Origin: Betaproteobacteria bacterium
GTDB lineage: Bacteria > Pseudomonadota > Gammaproteobacteria > Burkholderiales > JAEUOS01
Direction of reading: 5' to 3'
DNA length: 64,000 nucleotides
Assembly (NCBI GenBank): GCA_028292405.1
Contig: JAQGMJ010000039.1
Coordinates: forward strand, 1-64,000
Shown: positions 53,498 through 62,144 of the stretch, piece by piece
Position numbering within the stretch: the stretch's first letter is position 1
Layout: each line of letters begins with the position of its first letter
Made by a program: the position numbers and the translations under genes
Notes under the pieces: generated by a model
What the model was told of the DNA's origin: nothing
Databases searched by the model: none
Seen by the model: the letters and a program-made list of their open reading frames with translations, nothing else

Positions 53498-55156
53498 ATG
53501 CGCAGCGCCGATCTTCGATCCGTTACCGGCGCGACCGCGCATGATGGCGGCACGCGCGCTGCCGCGTTGCGCTGGGTCGCGCTCACACTGCTGCTGCTCG
53601 TCTGCCTCGGTGGTTGTGCCGGCCTGCCGCCCGGCGCAGATTTCGCCAAGACCAAAAGCACCGCCCTGGCGACGCCGGCGATGCAGACCGAACTTGGCCG
53701 CCGCTTCGGCCAGGCCGCGCATGCCCACAATGAACTCTCCGGCTTTCGCCTGGTGCCCTCCGGCTTCGAAGGCTACCTGATGCGCGTGCAAATGCTGGAC
53801 GCGGCGCAAAAAACGGTGGACATGCAGTATTACATCTTCAAGGCCGACGATTCCGGCAAGCTGGTGCTCGAAGCCATCCTGCGCGCCGCCGACCGCGGCG
53901 TGCGCGTGCGCCTGCTGGTGGACGACGTCGACAATACAGGGCAGGACGCGCAGATCGAGGCGCTGGACGCGCACCCGAACATCGAGATGCGCCTGTTCAA
54001 CCCCCTGCGCTATCGCGGCAACTTGAAGCTGCTGCGCGGCCTGGAACTGCTGTTCAACGCGCCGCGCCTGGATTACCGCATGCACAACAAGCAACTGGTG
54101 ATCGACAACACCGCTGCCCTGGTGGGCGGGCGCAATATCGGTGATGAATATTTTCAGCGCGACCCGGAAGCGCAGCAGGGAGATTTCGAAACCTTCGCCG
54201 CCGGGCCGGTGGTGCAGGCGCTATCGAAGAGCTTTGACGAATTCTGGGCCAGCGTGCCGGCGATACCCGCCGAGGCGCTATTCAGCAAACGCAGCGATCC
54301 GCAAGCGCTGGACCAACTCCGCGTCACGCTGCGCGAGCACAAGCAGGAACAGCGCGCCGACGGCAGCGACTTCGTCAAGCGCGCGGCCAGCGGCGAGCCC
54401 TGGCGCGGCATTGTCGAGGGACGCACCGCGCTTTCCTGGGCAAAGGCCAGCGTGGAGTACGACAGTCCGGAGAAAAAGGAAGTGGATGCCGGCAGGCGTT
54501 ATGGCCGGCTGATGAGCCAGGTGCTGGCCGATGCGGTGGCCGCCACCAGGAGCGAGCTCAACATGATCTCCGCCTATTTCGTGCCCGGCGAAGAGGGCAT
54601 GCACCAGATTGCCGAGGCGCGCGAACGCGGCGTGAAGGTGCGCGTGCTGACCAATTCGCTGGCCGCCAACAATGAGCCTTTGGCGCATGCGGGCTACCTG
54701 CACTACCGCAAGCAGTTGCTGCGCGACGGCGTGGATCTCTATGAAGTGCGCGCCAAGCCTGGCAGCCCGCACGGCACTGCGCAACCGCTATGGATTTCAA
54801 GCTATGGCAACTACAGCCTGCACACCAAGCTGTTCGTCTTCGACCGCGACCGCATTTTCGTCAGTTCGATGAATTACGACCAGCGCTCCCTGCACCTCAA
54901 CACCGAGCTCGGCCTGATGATCGAGAGTCCCGAGCTGGCGGACCAGGGCCTGCGCTTCATCGATGCGCTGGCGCAGCCGCTCAATGCTTATCACGTTACC
55001 GAGCAAAAGCGGCCGGGCACCGATGCCGCGCGCATCGTCTGGCACACCGAGGAAGACGGCCAGCCGGCGGACTACGACACCGAACCGGCGAAAAGCGAAT
55101 GGCAGCGGTTGAAGATCCACCTGCTCGCGCTGCTGCCGCTGGACAGCGAGTTGTAG
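53498..55156 (+). CDS. Phospholipase-D-superfamily lipoprotein (second of tandem pair)
   Basis: 552-aa paralogue of the preceding protein with the same architecture: lipobox LLVCLGGCAG, HKD1 HNKQLVID, HKD2 HTKLFVFD, and shared segments such as DMQYYIFKADDSGKL. The start is uncertain; an ATG at 53498 adds a polar region before the hydrophobic segment. Tandem duplication, both copies intact, with divergence mainly in the middle. Confidence 0.88.
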   Translation: MRSADLRSVTGATAHDGGTRAAALRWVALTLLLLVCLGGCAGLPPGADFAKTKSTALATPAMQTELGRRFGQAAHAHNELSGFRLVPSGFEGYLMRVQMLDAAQKTVDMQYYIFKADDSGKLVLEAILRAADRGVRVRLLVDDVDNTGQDAQIEALDAHPNIEMRLFNPLRYRGNLKLLRGLELLFNAPRLDYRMHNKQLVIDNTAALVGGRNIGDEYFQRDPEAQQGDFETFAAGPVVQALSKSFDEFWASVPAIPAEALFSKRSDPQALDQLRVTLREHKQEQRADGSDFVKRAASGEPWRGIVEGRTALSWAKASVEYDSPEKKEVDAGRRYGRLMSQVLADAVAATRSELNMISAYFVPGEEGMHQIAEARERGVKVRVLTNSLAANNEPLAHAGYLHYRKQLLRDGVDLYEVRAKPGSPHGTAQPLWISSYGNYSLHTKLFVFDRDRIFVSSMNYDQRSLHLNTELGLMIESPELADQGLRFIDALAQPLNAYHVTEQKRPGTDAARIVWHTEEDGQPADYDTEPAKSEWQRLKIHLLALLPLDSEL

Positions 55157-55190
55157 AGCTGCGCCCGGCGCCGGGTGGCTCGAATGCGCT

Positions 55191-55559
55191 TCAGGCCATC
55201 ACCGTCGTGAAGTCGCCCGGCAGCACCACCTCAAGCAATTCGAGGTCGGCCGAATGCTCGATCTCGCGATGGCGGATGCCGGGCGGCTGATGCACGCAAC
55301 TGCCCTCTTTCGCCGTTACAACACCCCGGCCTTCGTACTCGAAAGTGATCCAGCCCTTGAGCACGTAGTAGATCTGGAACTGCACCGCGTGCTGGTGCCA
55401 CTCGCCGCCGGCGCGATGCCCGCCGCGCGCACGGATGATATGGGCGACGGCGCGGCCGTCGGTCGCCTGCTTGACGCCGAGGTCGCGGTATTCGAAATAG
55501 TCGCGCAGGCCGTCGGCGCTGAATGCGGACGTGGCGGGATCGCTGATGAAAAATTGCAT
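55191..55559 (-). CDS. Cupin-domain protein
   Basis: 122-aa protein with a cupin core: GGEWHQHAVQFQIYYVLKGWITFEYEGRG segments (HxH ... E) and VHQPPGIRHRE for the second half. Cytoplasmic, likely metal-binding. ATG 55559 follows GGAGACTGCCC. It lies 50 bases downstream of the intradiol dioxygenase gene on the same strand, and could act in the same degradation pathway. Confidence 0.8.
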   Translation of the reverse strand: MQFFISDPATSAFSADGLRDYFEYRDLGVKQATDGRAVAHIIRARGGHRAGGEWHQHAVQFQIYYVLKGWITFEYEGRGVVTAKEGSCVHQPPGIRHREIEHSADLELLEVVLPGDFTTVMA

Positions 55560-55609
55560 GGGCAGTCTCCTCGTTTTATGCGGCACGATATGCTGCCCGC
55601 AGTTCCGGG

Positions 55610-56524
55610 CTACGCAGCCTTTTGCACCTTGCCGCTGATCGGCGCCTTCGGCAACCTCGCTTCGCCGGGCTCGATGGTGAAGCCGTGTTCCAGGCTGTAC
55701 CAGGCACCCTGCACGTCGCTCGCCGGCGCGCCTCCGCCTGCGTGGCGCACGTAGTTGCCGATCAGCGCCTTGGTGACGCCGAATTGGGAGTCGGTTTGGA
55801 GGTACTGGTCGTCGTTGCTGTAGACCTGCGAGGCGATGGTCTTGTAGCCCGGCTTGAAGATCAGGAAGTGCAGATGCGCGGGGCGCCAGTTGTGGCGCTG
55901 CTGCGCTTTCAGCAGGTCGCCGGTGGGCCCTTCGATCGGCACCGGATAAGCGCCCGGCTTGACGCTGCGAAAGGAAAAGCGGCCTTGCGTGTCAGTGGTG
56001 AGGCGGCCGCGCAGGTTCATCTCGGCCTGCTCGGTGTCCTGGTTTTCGTATAGGCCAACGGGGGAGGAATGCCAGACGTCGACCTCGGCGCCGGCCACCG
56101 GCGCGCCGGCGGCATCGCGCACCTGGCCGTTGAAGAACAGCGGGTCGCCGCCGGTGGGCGAGCGCAGCAAGGTGTCGCCGTTGGCCATCGGCGGCGAGCC
56201 TTCACGCCAGAAGGGGCCGAGGTTGTTGGCCTGCGTGGGCTGGGTCCCGCCGGCGCCGTTGTTCAGCAGGCATACCAGGTTGGAGACGCCCAAGGCGCCC
56301 ATTATCAGCATCACTTCGTTGTGGCTGGCGGTGGTCATCTGCCCGAGGCGGGCGATCTGCCGCACCGCTTCCTGGAACTCGCGCTCGGTAAGTTTCACTT
56401 CGCGCACGAAGCCGTGCAGGTGGCGCACCAGCGCGTCGAGAATCTGCTTGCTGCGCGCGTCGGGGGTGCGCTGCATTTCGGCCAGGACGGCGGTGGTGAC
56501 GTCCTGCTGGGTTTCGATGATCAC
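55610..56524 (-). CDS. Intradiol ring-cleavage dioxygenase (hydroxyquinol/catechol 1,2-dioxygenase-like)
   Basis: 304-aa non-heme Fe(III) enzyme that splits catechols between the hydroxyls. The N-terminal helical dioxygenase domain and the catalytic domain are complete. Expected iron ligands: Tyr in SPVGLYENQD, Tyr in PGAYPVPIEG, and the two His of RPAHLHFLIF. The GLYENQDTEQAEMNLRGRL segment resembles hydroxyquinol 1,2-dioxygenases. GTG start at 56524 with GAGGAGACC upstream. Followed by a cupin gene. Confidence 0.92.
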   Translation of the reverse strand: MIIETQQDVTTAVLAEMQRTPDARSKQILDALVRHLHGFVREVKLTEREFQEAVRQIARLGQMTTASHNEVMLIMGALGVSNLVCLLNNGAGGTQPTQANNLGPFWREGSPPMANGDTLLRSPTGGDPLFFNGQVRDAAGAPVAGAEVDVWHSSPVGLYENQDTEQAEMNLRGRLTTDTQGRFSFRSVKPGAYPVPIEGPTGDLLKAQQRHNWRPAHLHFLIFKPGYKTIASQVYSNDDQYLQTDSQFGVTKALIGNYVRHAGGGAPASDVQGAWYSLEHGFTIEPGEARLPKAPISGKVQKAA

Positions 56525-56618
56525 TGCGGTCTCCTCGGGGCCTTGGTCGTTGCGGCCGATTTTGCAGGCTCTACTTTAGCAGCGGCCGGGGTGGGCCACC
56601 GGCACTGTGGCCGCTGCA

Positions 56619-56645
56619 TAAAGAAACGCCCGCTTGCGCGGGCAT
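56619..56645 (-). terminator. Rho-independent terminator of the lipoprotein gene
   Basis: On the minus strand GCCCGC-GCAA-GCGGGC followed by GTTTCTTT, 50 bases after the stop of the 56696 gene. Confidence 0.85.
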
Positions 56646-56695
56646 TGAACTGACTTTCGCCAGTAAGAAAGGGAGCGGCCTGCGCCTTTGCTGGC

Positions 56696-57523
56696 TTACG
56701 CCTTGGGCGTGGCGGCGGCAGAGGCAGGCGCGGCGATCGCGGGCGGCGCGGGCGCCATCACGACTTCACGCATGTGTTCGCACTGGCCACTCTTGCGGCC
56801 TTTGACGGCGACGCGGCCGGCGCCGGGTTGCGCCTTCATCAGCACCGGTGCGTGGTCGTTGCTGGCGCACTTGAGGTCGGCGCCGATGCTGGTGTAGTTG
56901 AGGGCGACAGCGATCTGGTTCTGGCGGATCTTTACCGACTTGCGAACCGTCACCGCTGCGTCGGGGCGGCACATGCCGGGGGTGCAGACGCTGAAGCTGG
57001 CGTGGCCGCCGCCGGCGGACGCGCCGCCGTCCGCATTGCGCAGGATCACCAGGTTGCCGCCGATTTCGGTGGCGGCGATACCCGACTCGCCAATCAGGCG
57101 CGATTCCTTTACCACCAGGTTGCTGCCAACGAAAATCTTCGCCGGCGCGGCGCGGCCGAGGCGGCCGGCGGCAGCGGCGGAGGCGCCGTCAAGATTGAAG
57201 CGTACCAGCGCCGCGCCTACCGCACGGAAGCTGCCGCTGATATGGGTGCCGTCGAGCACGTAGATGCGGGCGCCGTCCTGCGCGTTGACGTCGCCGGTGA
57301 TGTTCGCCTTCATGTAGCAAGTGGCATTGCGCGGCACCACCACGTTGCCCTTGATGTCGCCGCTGAGCGCATTGTCGGCGCTGTCGTTCTTGCAGGCGAG
57401 GTCGGCCGAGGTGCCGGAGACGCAGGCGGTGAGCAGCACAGCGCTGCCGCAGGCCGCGATGCACGCGATCCGGCGGAAAAGGTGCCGCGTCCTTGCGGCG
57501 ATGTGCTGCAACTTGCCTTGCAT
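56696..57523 (-). CDS. Predicted lipoprotein, unknown function
   Basis: 275-aa protein with a signal segment and lipobox (AVLLTACVSG). The mature part shows repeated short beta motifs with glycine turns (GDIKGNVVVPRNATCYMKAN; GDVNAQDGARIYVLDG; GSNLVVKESRLIG; GGNLVILRNADG), which look like a parallel beta-helix or polymer-forming fold, plus paired cysteines. Ends in a Pro/Ala-rich tail. ATG 57523 is preferred over a GTG at 57532. A class-II-spaced FNR-like box with -10 TACATT lies upstream (57677-57718). Confidence 0.65.
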   Translation of the reverse strand: MQGKLQHIAARTRHLFRRIACIAACGSAVLLTACVSGTSADLACKNDSADNALSGDIKGNVVVPRNATCYMKANITGDVNAQDGARIYVLDGTHISGSFRAVGAALVRFNLDGASAAAAGRLGRAAPAKIFVGSNLVVKESRLIGESGIAATEIGGNLVILRNADGGASAGGGHASFSVCTPGMCRPDAAVTVRKSVKIRQNQIAVALNYTSIGADLKCASNDHAPVLMKAQPGAGRVAVKGRKSGQCEHMREVVMAPAPPAIAAPASAAATPKA

Positions 57524-58007
57524 ATGAAACACCTGTTTGTCTGGTCCGGGTACTGCCCACGTTCAAGCGCCAGCGTTGCGCTTCCGGCTTTATTTTTAGT
57601 TCGGTTCGGCCTTTGTTGCCACAATCGCGCTGGCGAAAGGGTAACGGCCTATTGTTACAGAACATGAGCGGAAATTAATGTATGGCTTGGGAGCCACAAA
57701 AGTCTTGACATATATCAAGAGAAAATCGGCGGTGCCAAGTGAAACAATGGCTTAGCTGCAACGCAACATCGAAATCCCGCAGGCACTTTTGTCTCTGTGA
57801 AGCCGGTCCGGACAGGCGGCCGGCTTGGCCTTTTGCTGCACCCCCGCAGCAGAGGGTGGATTTGTTAAATCTGTTGTCTTGGCAGGTCCCAAGTCCAGCG
57901 CTGCCTATTGTTTTAGGCAACGATTTTCTGGTTAGATTGCATATTTAATGACAAAAGCATAGAGAAACATTAACTTTGCCACGCCAGACCGCGCACCTGG
58001 AGAACTT
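57524..58007. other. 484-bp intergenic region
   Basis: No convincing gene. It holds the FNR-like box (57705-57718) and an A/T-rich segment. Short plus-strand frames here (for example 57739-57948) lack ribosome sites and family resemblance. Confidence 0.5.
57677..57718 (-). promoter_or_regulatory. FNR/ANR-like promoter
   Basis: TTGAC-ATAT-ATCAA (57705-57718) matches the FNR box TTGAT-N4-ATCAA at nine of ten half-site positions. On the minus strand TACATT (57682-57677) lies where a class II FNR promoter would have its -10, placing the start at about 57670 and the lipoprotein start codon 147 bases downstream. Confidence 0.45.
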
Positions 58008-58751
58008 CTAGCGCTCCAGTTCCGGGTAGCGCCGAAAGATGCCGTTTTCGTTGAAGGCAATGCGCCGCGGCGAGGCGAGGTAAGCGGCGATGCGCGGCAG
58101 CGCGGCAACGTGATCATGCAAGGCCACCAGATGCGGCCAAGCCTTTTCGCCGCGCTTCATCGATTTGGGAAAGGCGTAACGCAGCCCCTCAACCACCTGG
58201 AACAACGAGAGGTCGGCGTAGGTAAGGCTCGTGCCGACCAGATGCGAGTGGCTGTGCGGATTGCGCGTGAGCACATGTTCGAAGTAGTCGAGAAATTTCG
58301 GGATGCGCTCGGCAATGAATATCTTCGAGCGCTTGCGCGCCGCCGTCTTTTGCTCCTCGTAGTAAAGGCTGCTGGCGATCGGATGGTGGGTATCGTGCGC
58401 CTCCACCACCAGGTCGGCCATAGTCAGTTGCAACTGCTGGGTGAAGCGCCGGCCGGCGGCGTCGCGCGGCACCAGCTTCAATTGCGGAGCGAGATAGTCG
58501 AGGATGTGCGAAGTCTGCGCGATCAGTTCCTCATCGACCTTGAGAAAGGGCGGCGCAAAGGGCAGGCGCGTCTGGTCGGCCTTGACGCTGCGCGCACCGC
58601 CGGCCGTCAGCTTCATCATCGCCTCCACGCCCTGGCCCTTCTTGCTGCCGCGCGCGACGTCGATGTAGGGAGCGCCCGCGGCTTCCAGCGCGAGGCGCAC
58701 AAATTCACCGCGGCCCTGGATTTCGGGCCAGTAATAAAGTTCGTAATGCAT
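58008..58751 (-). CDS. Glutathione S-transferase family protein
   Basis: 247-aa GST-fold protein. The N-terminal YYWPEIQGRGEFVRLALEAAG is like sigma/Ure2p-type GSTs, followed by LPFAPPFLKVDEELIAQTSHI and the helical C-terminal domain with LVGTSLTYADLSLFQVVEGL. Length is ~25 residues longer than usual because of the central loops. Substrate unknown. GGAGCACC precedes ATG. Confidence 0.9.
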   Translation of the reverse strand: MHYELYYWPEIQGRGEFVRLALEAAGAPYIDVARGSKKGQGVEAMMKLTAGGARSVKADQTRLPFAPPFLKVDEELIAQTSHILDYLAPQLKLVPRDAAGRRFTQQLQLTMADLVVEAHDTHHPIASSLYYEEQKTAARKRSKIFIAERIPKFLDYFEHVLTRNPHSHSHLVGTSLTYADLSLFQVVEGLRYAFPKSMKRGEKAWPHLVALHDHVAALPRIAAYLASPRRIAFNENGIFRRYPELER

Positions 58752-58865
58752 GGTGCTCCAAACGAATTTTGGTCAAAGACCCTGAGTAATTTTAGACCCG
58801 CATATCCGCAGCCGCTGTCGGTGCGCCGCCGACAGCAGTGCATGTCCACGCCAAACCTGGTACGC

Positions 58866-59648
58866 CTAGTGCCGCGCCATCGTCACCTCATGCAGGCGCT
58901 CGGCCATCGGCATGGCCCGGCCGATATGCGCCAGGCGCTGCGCCATCGCCGGATGGGTCTGCACGATGCCGGCGCGCTGTTGCTCGCTGGCGGCGATCTT
59001 CGAGAGCGCGCTCGCCATCGCCGCCGGCGGGTAGCCGGCCTGCGCGCCGAGCAGGAGGCCGGCGTAGTCGGCATCCAGCTCGCTTTGCTGCATCAGGCTT
59101 TGCAGGCGCAGCAGCGCGCCAGCGTTGTAGTCCAGCTCGGCGTACAGGTCCCACACCGAGCGGCGCAAGCCGCGCGGCAGCAGCGTCGCCTGCAGGAAAT
59201 CCAGCGCCTGCGCCTCGTGCTGCAGCAGCAGGTGCCCGCTCTCATGGGCGATGATGAAGGCCAGCTCCGCTTCGCTCAAACGCAGCTCGCTGATCATGTC
59301 TTCCGACACCAGCACGTGGCCGCCGGGCAGGCTCAGCGCCGCCTCGCCGCGCGTGGTGGTCACCACCAGTTGCCACTGCACCGGCCCGCCGGGCAACTCG
59401 CCCTGCGCCCGCGCCGCCGCCGCAACGCGGGCGAAGGCGCGTTCGATCATCGCGCAATAGCGCACGCAGCCGAGTTCGCCGGCGGCGCGCGCCTGGCCCT
59501 CGCGGCGCGTCAGGGTGCGGGTGGCGTAGCGCTCCAGCGCGACGCGGTCGATCTCGGGATATTGCGGCAGGTCGAGCACCGGGCCCGCGGCGCACAGCAG
59601 CGGCAACGCCGCCATGCACCCGGCCCATAGAGAAGTACGCCAGCGCAT
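58866..59648 (-). CDS. Exported M48-like metalloprotease
   Basis: 260-aa protein with an N-terminal hydrophobic signal segment (WAGCMAALPLLCAAG), then AFIIAHESGHLLLQHEAQAL (HExxH zinc motif) and a Glu/Asp pair (SELDADYAGLLLG). The size and form resemble periplasmic M48 proteases such as BepA/LoiP. Start at 59648 is chosen at MRWRTSLWAG with GGGACGGGAG near; an upstream ATG at 59672 adds eight residues. Confidence 0.85.
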   Translation of the reverse strand: MRWRTSLWAGCMAALPLLCAAGPVLDLPQYPEIDRVALERYATRTLTRREGQARAAGELGCVRYCAMIERAFARVAAAARAQGELPGGPVQWQLVVTTTRGEAALSLPGGHVLVSEDMISELRLSEAELAFIIAHESGHLLLQHEAQALDFLQATLLPRGLRRSVWDLYAELDYNAGALLRLQSLMQQSELDADYAGLLLGAQAGYPPAAMASALSKIAASEQQRAGIVQTHPAMAQRLAHIGRAMPMAERLHEVTMARH

Positions 59649-59807
59649 CTCCCGTCCCTTCGCGCCCGACAACGGCGCCTGACCGACTACGGCAAACCAT
59701 CACCCCGGTCCATCACCCTCGCCGCGCGCACTTACGCGGCATCAACACTGAACAATGCAAATTGCGAGCCGGCAAGCTACCCACCGCCGGCCCCTTGCCG
59801 CAGGCGC

Positions 59808-60590
59808 TTATGCGCAGAAAATCTCCTTGTACGACACATAGAGGCTGCCGATCATCGTCGGCCACAGCACCAGCCAGCCCAGGCCTGCGGGAATGGTGGC
59901 GACGATGGCCATCACAAAAACGATCACGCTCCAGATAAGGAAGGGCACGATGTTCTTCAGGCAGCCGAAAAAACTTTGCTTGATCGCCGGGATCGCGTCC
60001 TGCTGGTGGAACACCACCAGCGCCGGCGCGTACCACACCGCCATCGCCAGCGGCACCATCAGCGCCATGCCTATCAGCAGCGCGATCAGGAACATGCCCA
60101 CCGCCGCGGCGCCGCCGGCACGCCCGCCGAAGGCCATGCCGAACATGCCGGCCCCGCCGATGACGAACACCACGCCGATGATGACGACGATGCCGACCAT
60201 GTAGAGCACGCCCACCAGCACCAGCTGGCCGACGTTTTCCTTGAAGCCTTCGAACAGCTGGTTGATTTCCAGCGGCTCGCCCTGCTCGAGCTTGCGGCAG
60301 CCCAGCAGCAGGCCGGCGGCGAACACCGGCATCAGCAGGTTGACGGCCAGGCCGCCCAGCACCGGCACGGCCGAGACCACCAGCACGCCGATGAAAAAGA
60401 TCAGCGTGATGGCCACCCACATGCCGGGCGCCTTCATGAAGATTTCCCAGCCGGCGCCGATCCACGCGCTGCCGCGCCCGCTATCGACGGCGCGGCCGTT
60501 TTCGATCAGGCCGCCCATCGCCGCGCCTTCAGGCTCGGCAACGTTGGCGGTTGGCGATGCATAGGGGTTGTTGCTGTCCATCTCGCTCAT
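59808..60590 (-). CDS. BPSS1780-like membrane protein
   Basis: 260-aa protein. A ~55-residue polar N-terminus starting MSEMDSNNPYASP, then five to six hydrophobic segments in repeated pairs, resembling the BPSS1780 family of unknown membrane proteins. ATG 60590 follows GGAGCCCGAAG. Stands alone between the protease and Bug genes. Confidence 0.8.
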   Translation of the reverse strand: MSEMDSNNPYASPTANVAEPEGAAMGGLIENGRAVDSGRGSAWIGAGWEIFMKAPGMWVAITLIFFIGVLVVSAVPVLGGLAVNLLMPVFAAGLLLGCRKLEQGEPLEINQLFEGFKENVGQLVLVGVLYMVGIVVIIGVVFVIGGAGMFGMAFGGRAGGAAAVGMFLIALLIGMALMVPLAMAVWYAPALVVFHQQDAIPAIKQSFFGCLKNIVPFLIWSVIVFVMAIVATIPAGLGWLVLWPTMIGSLYVSYKEIFCA

Positions 60591-60860
60591 CTTCGGGCTC
60601 CTTGTGATCTTGTGTGGATCGGCCATTCGATTCGTGGCATTCCGGCCGGGTCAGGCGGTATTTCACGGGCCTTAGTGTTGCACAGTTTGCCGCGCGCAGC
60701 GAGCGCAGCGGGCCGGCGCGAGGCGCACGGTCGCACGGCGCCGACGGGCGGACGGCACCTCGCGGAACGCTGCCGCACCAGCGGCGCCGGCAACAGCGTT
60801 GTCGTAAAGTCGTCTCAAGCCGCCGGCCGGGCAGCAAACCGCGCGGCCCGCGCTAGTCCC

Positions 60861-61841
60861 TTATAGCTTGGCGCCCGAAGCCTTCACCGCCGGCAGCCAG
60901 TCCTTCGCCTGCTTTTCCACGTAGGCGGCGTACTCGGCCTGGGTCATCACCTTCAGCGTCACGCCGGTTTCTTCCAGTTTTTTCTTCGTCGCCGGCAACT
61001 GCACGATCTCGCTCAGCGTCTTGTGCAGCTTTTCCACCACGTCCTTGGGCATGCCGGGCGGGCCGGAAATGCCGAAATAGTTTTCCGCCACCAGGTCGGG
61101 GAAGCCGGCTTCCACAATGCTCGGCACCTCGGGCAACTGGTCGCTGCGCTTGGCGCTGGTCACCGCCAGACCCTTCAACTGGCCGCCCTTGACCAGGGGC
61201 ACGTAAGCGGTCATGACGTCGAAGGCCACCGGGATCTGCCCCCCGATCAAGTCGGTGGACATCGGCGCGCCGCCCTTGTAGGCGACGTGGATCATGTTGA
61301 CCTTGAGTTCGGACTTGAACATTTCACCGACGATGTGGCCGATCGACGCCGGCCCGCCGCTGCCGAAAGGGTAGCCCTCCGTCTTCGCCTTGGCCTGCTT
61401 CACCAGGTCGGCAATCGAGGATGGCCCGACCTTCGGGTTGGCGATGACGATCAGCGGCGTGGCACCGATGTAGAAAATATGGGTGAAGCCCTTGCCCGGG
61501 TCATACGGCTGCTTTTCCATCACGAAAGGGGCGATGGACATCGGCGAGGAGTTGGTCAGCAACAGGGTGTAGCCCTCCGGCGAGGAGGTCTTGACCACAT
61601 TGCTGCCCAGGCTGCCGCCGACACCGACGCGGTTGTCCACCACCACTGCCTGGCCCAGCTTCTGGCCCAGCGGCTCGGCGACGGTGCGCGCCACGATGTC
61701 GCTCGCACCGCCGGCCGGGAAGGTGGCAACCAGGGTAATGGGCTTGGTCGGGTAATCGATTGCGTAGGCGGAGGCACCCAGCAGGGCGGAAACCGCCACG
61801 GCCAGCAGGCGCGGCGGGAAGAGCTTGACGGTGGTTTTCAT
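60861..61841 (-). CDS. Bug/TctC-family receptor
   Basis: 326-aa solute-binding protein with signal peptide (LFPPRLLAVAVSALLGASAYA), TLVATFPAGGASDIVARTV, VVVDNRVGVGGSLGSNVVK and HVAYKGGAPMSTDLIGGQI. Fourth Bug receptor in the window; no TctAB partner. No strong ribosome site before ATG 61841. Confidence 0.92.
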   Translation of the reverse strand: MKTTVKLFPPRLLAVAVSALLGASAYAIDYPTKPITLVATFPAGGASDIVARTVAEPLGQKLGQAVVVDNRVGVGGSLGSNVVKTSSPEGYTLLLTNSSPMSIAPFVMEKQPYDPGKGFTHIFYIGATPLIVIANPKVGPSSIADLVKQAKAKTEGYPFGSGGPASIGHIVGEMFKSELKVNMIHVAYKGGAPMSTDLIGGQIPVAFDVMTAYVPLVKGGQLKGLAVTSAKRSDQLPEVPSIVEAGFPDLVAENYFGISGPPGMPKDVVEKLHKTLSEIVQLPATKKKLEETGVTLKVMTQAEYAAYVEKQAKDWLPAVKASGAKL

Positions 61842-62144
61842 TTTGGCATCCCTGGGTTAGATGGAATGCACCTCATCTGCAAGTGATGTGCCATTCTGGT
61901 ATCCCAGTCGGCGCACGGGCGCAGGGGCGGCGCGGCGCCGATTGCGCACCACAACGGCGCAGGCGTGCACCGGCATCTTTCGATACCGGGAATGACAGCC
62001 TGAGGGGTTTCGGGAACGATGTTTTCCTGCCGGCCACCTGCCCGGTCAATCATCATTGCCATGCGGCTCTTCCCACTGAATCAAACTCTCCCGCGCCGCA
62101 AAGCAATTCAGCGTACACGCGCCCCGCAATCTCCCTTTTTATTT
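61842..62144. other. 303-bp intergenic region with imperfect inverted repeat
   Basis: No gene recognised. GGAATGCACCTCATC and its imperfect inverse GTGATGTGCCATTC (61861-61896) flank TGCAA and could be an operator for the Bug gene downstream on the minus strand. Confidence 0.35.

Noticed and set aside
57739-57948. 69-aa plus-strand frame downstream of the FNR-like box
   Set aside because: No ribosome site and low-complexity; codon use unlike the neighbours.
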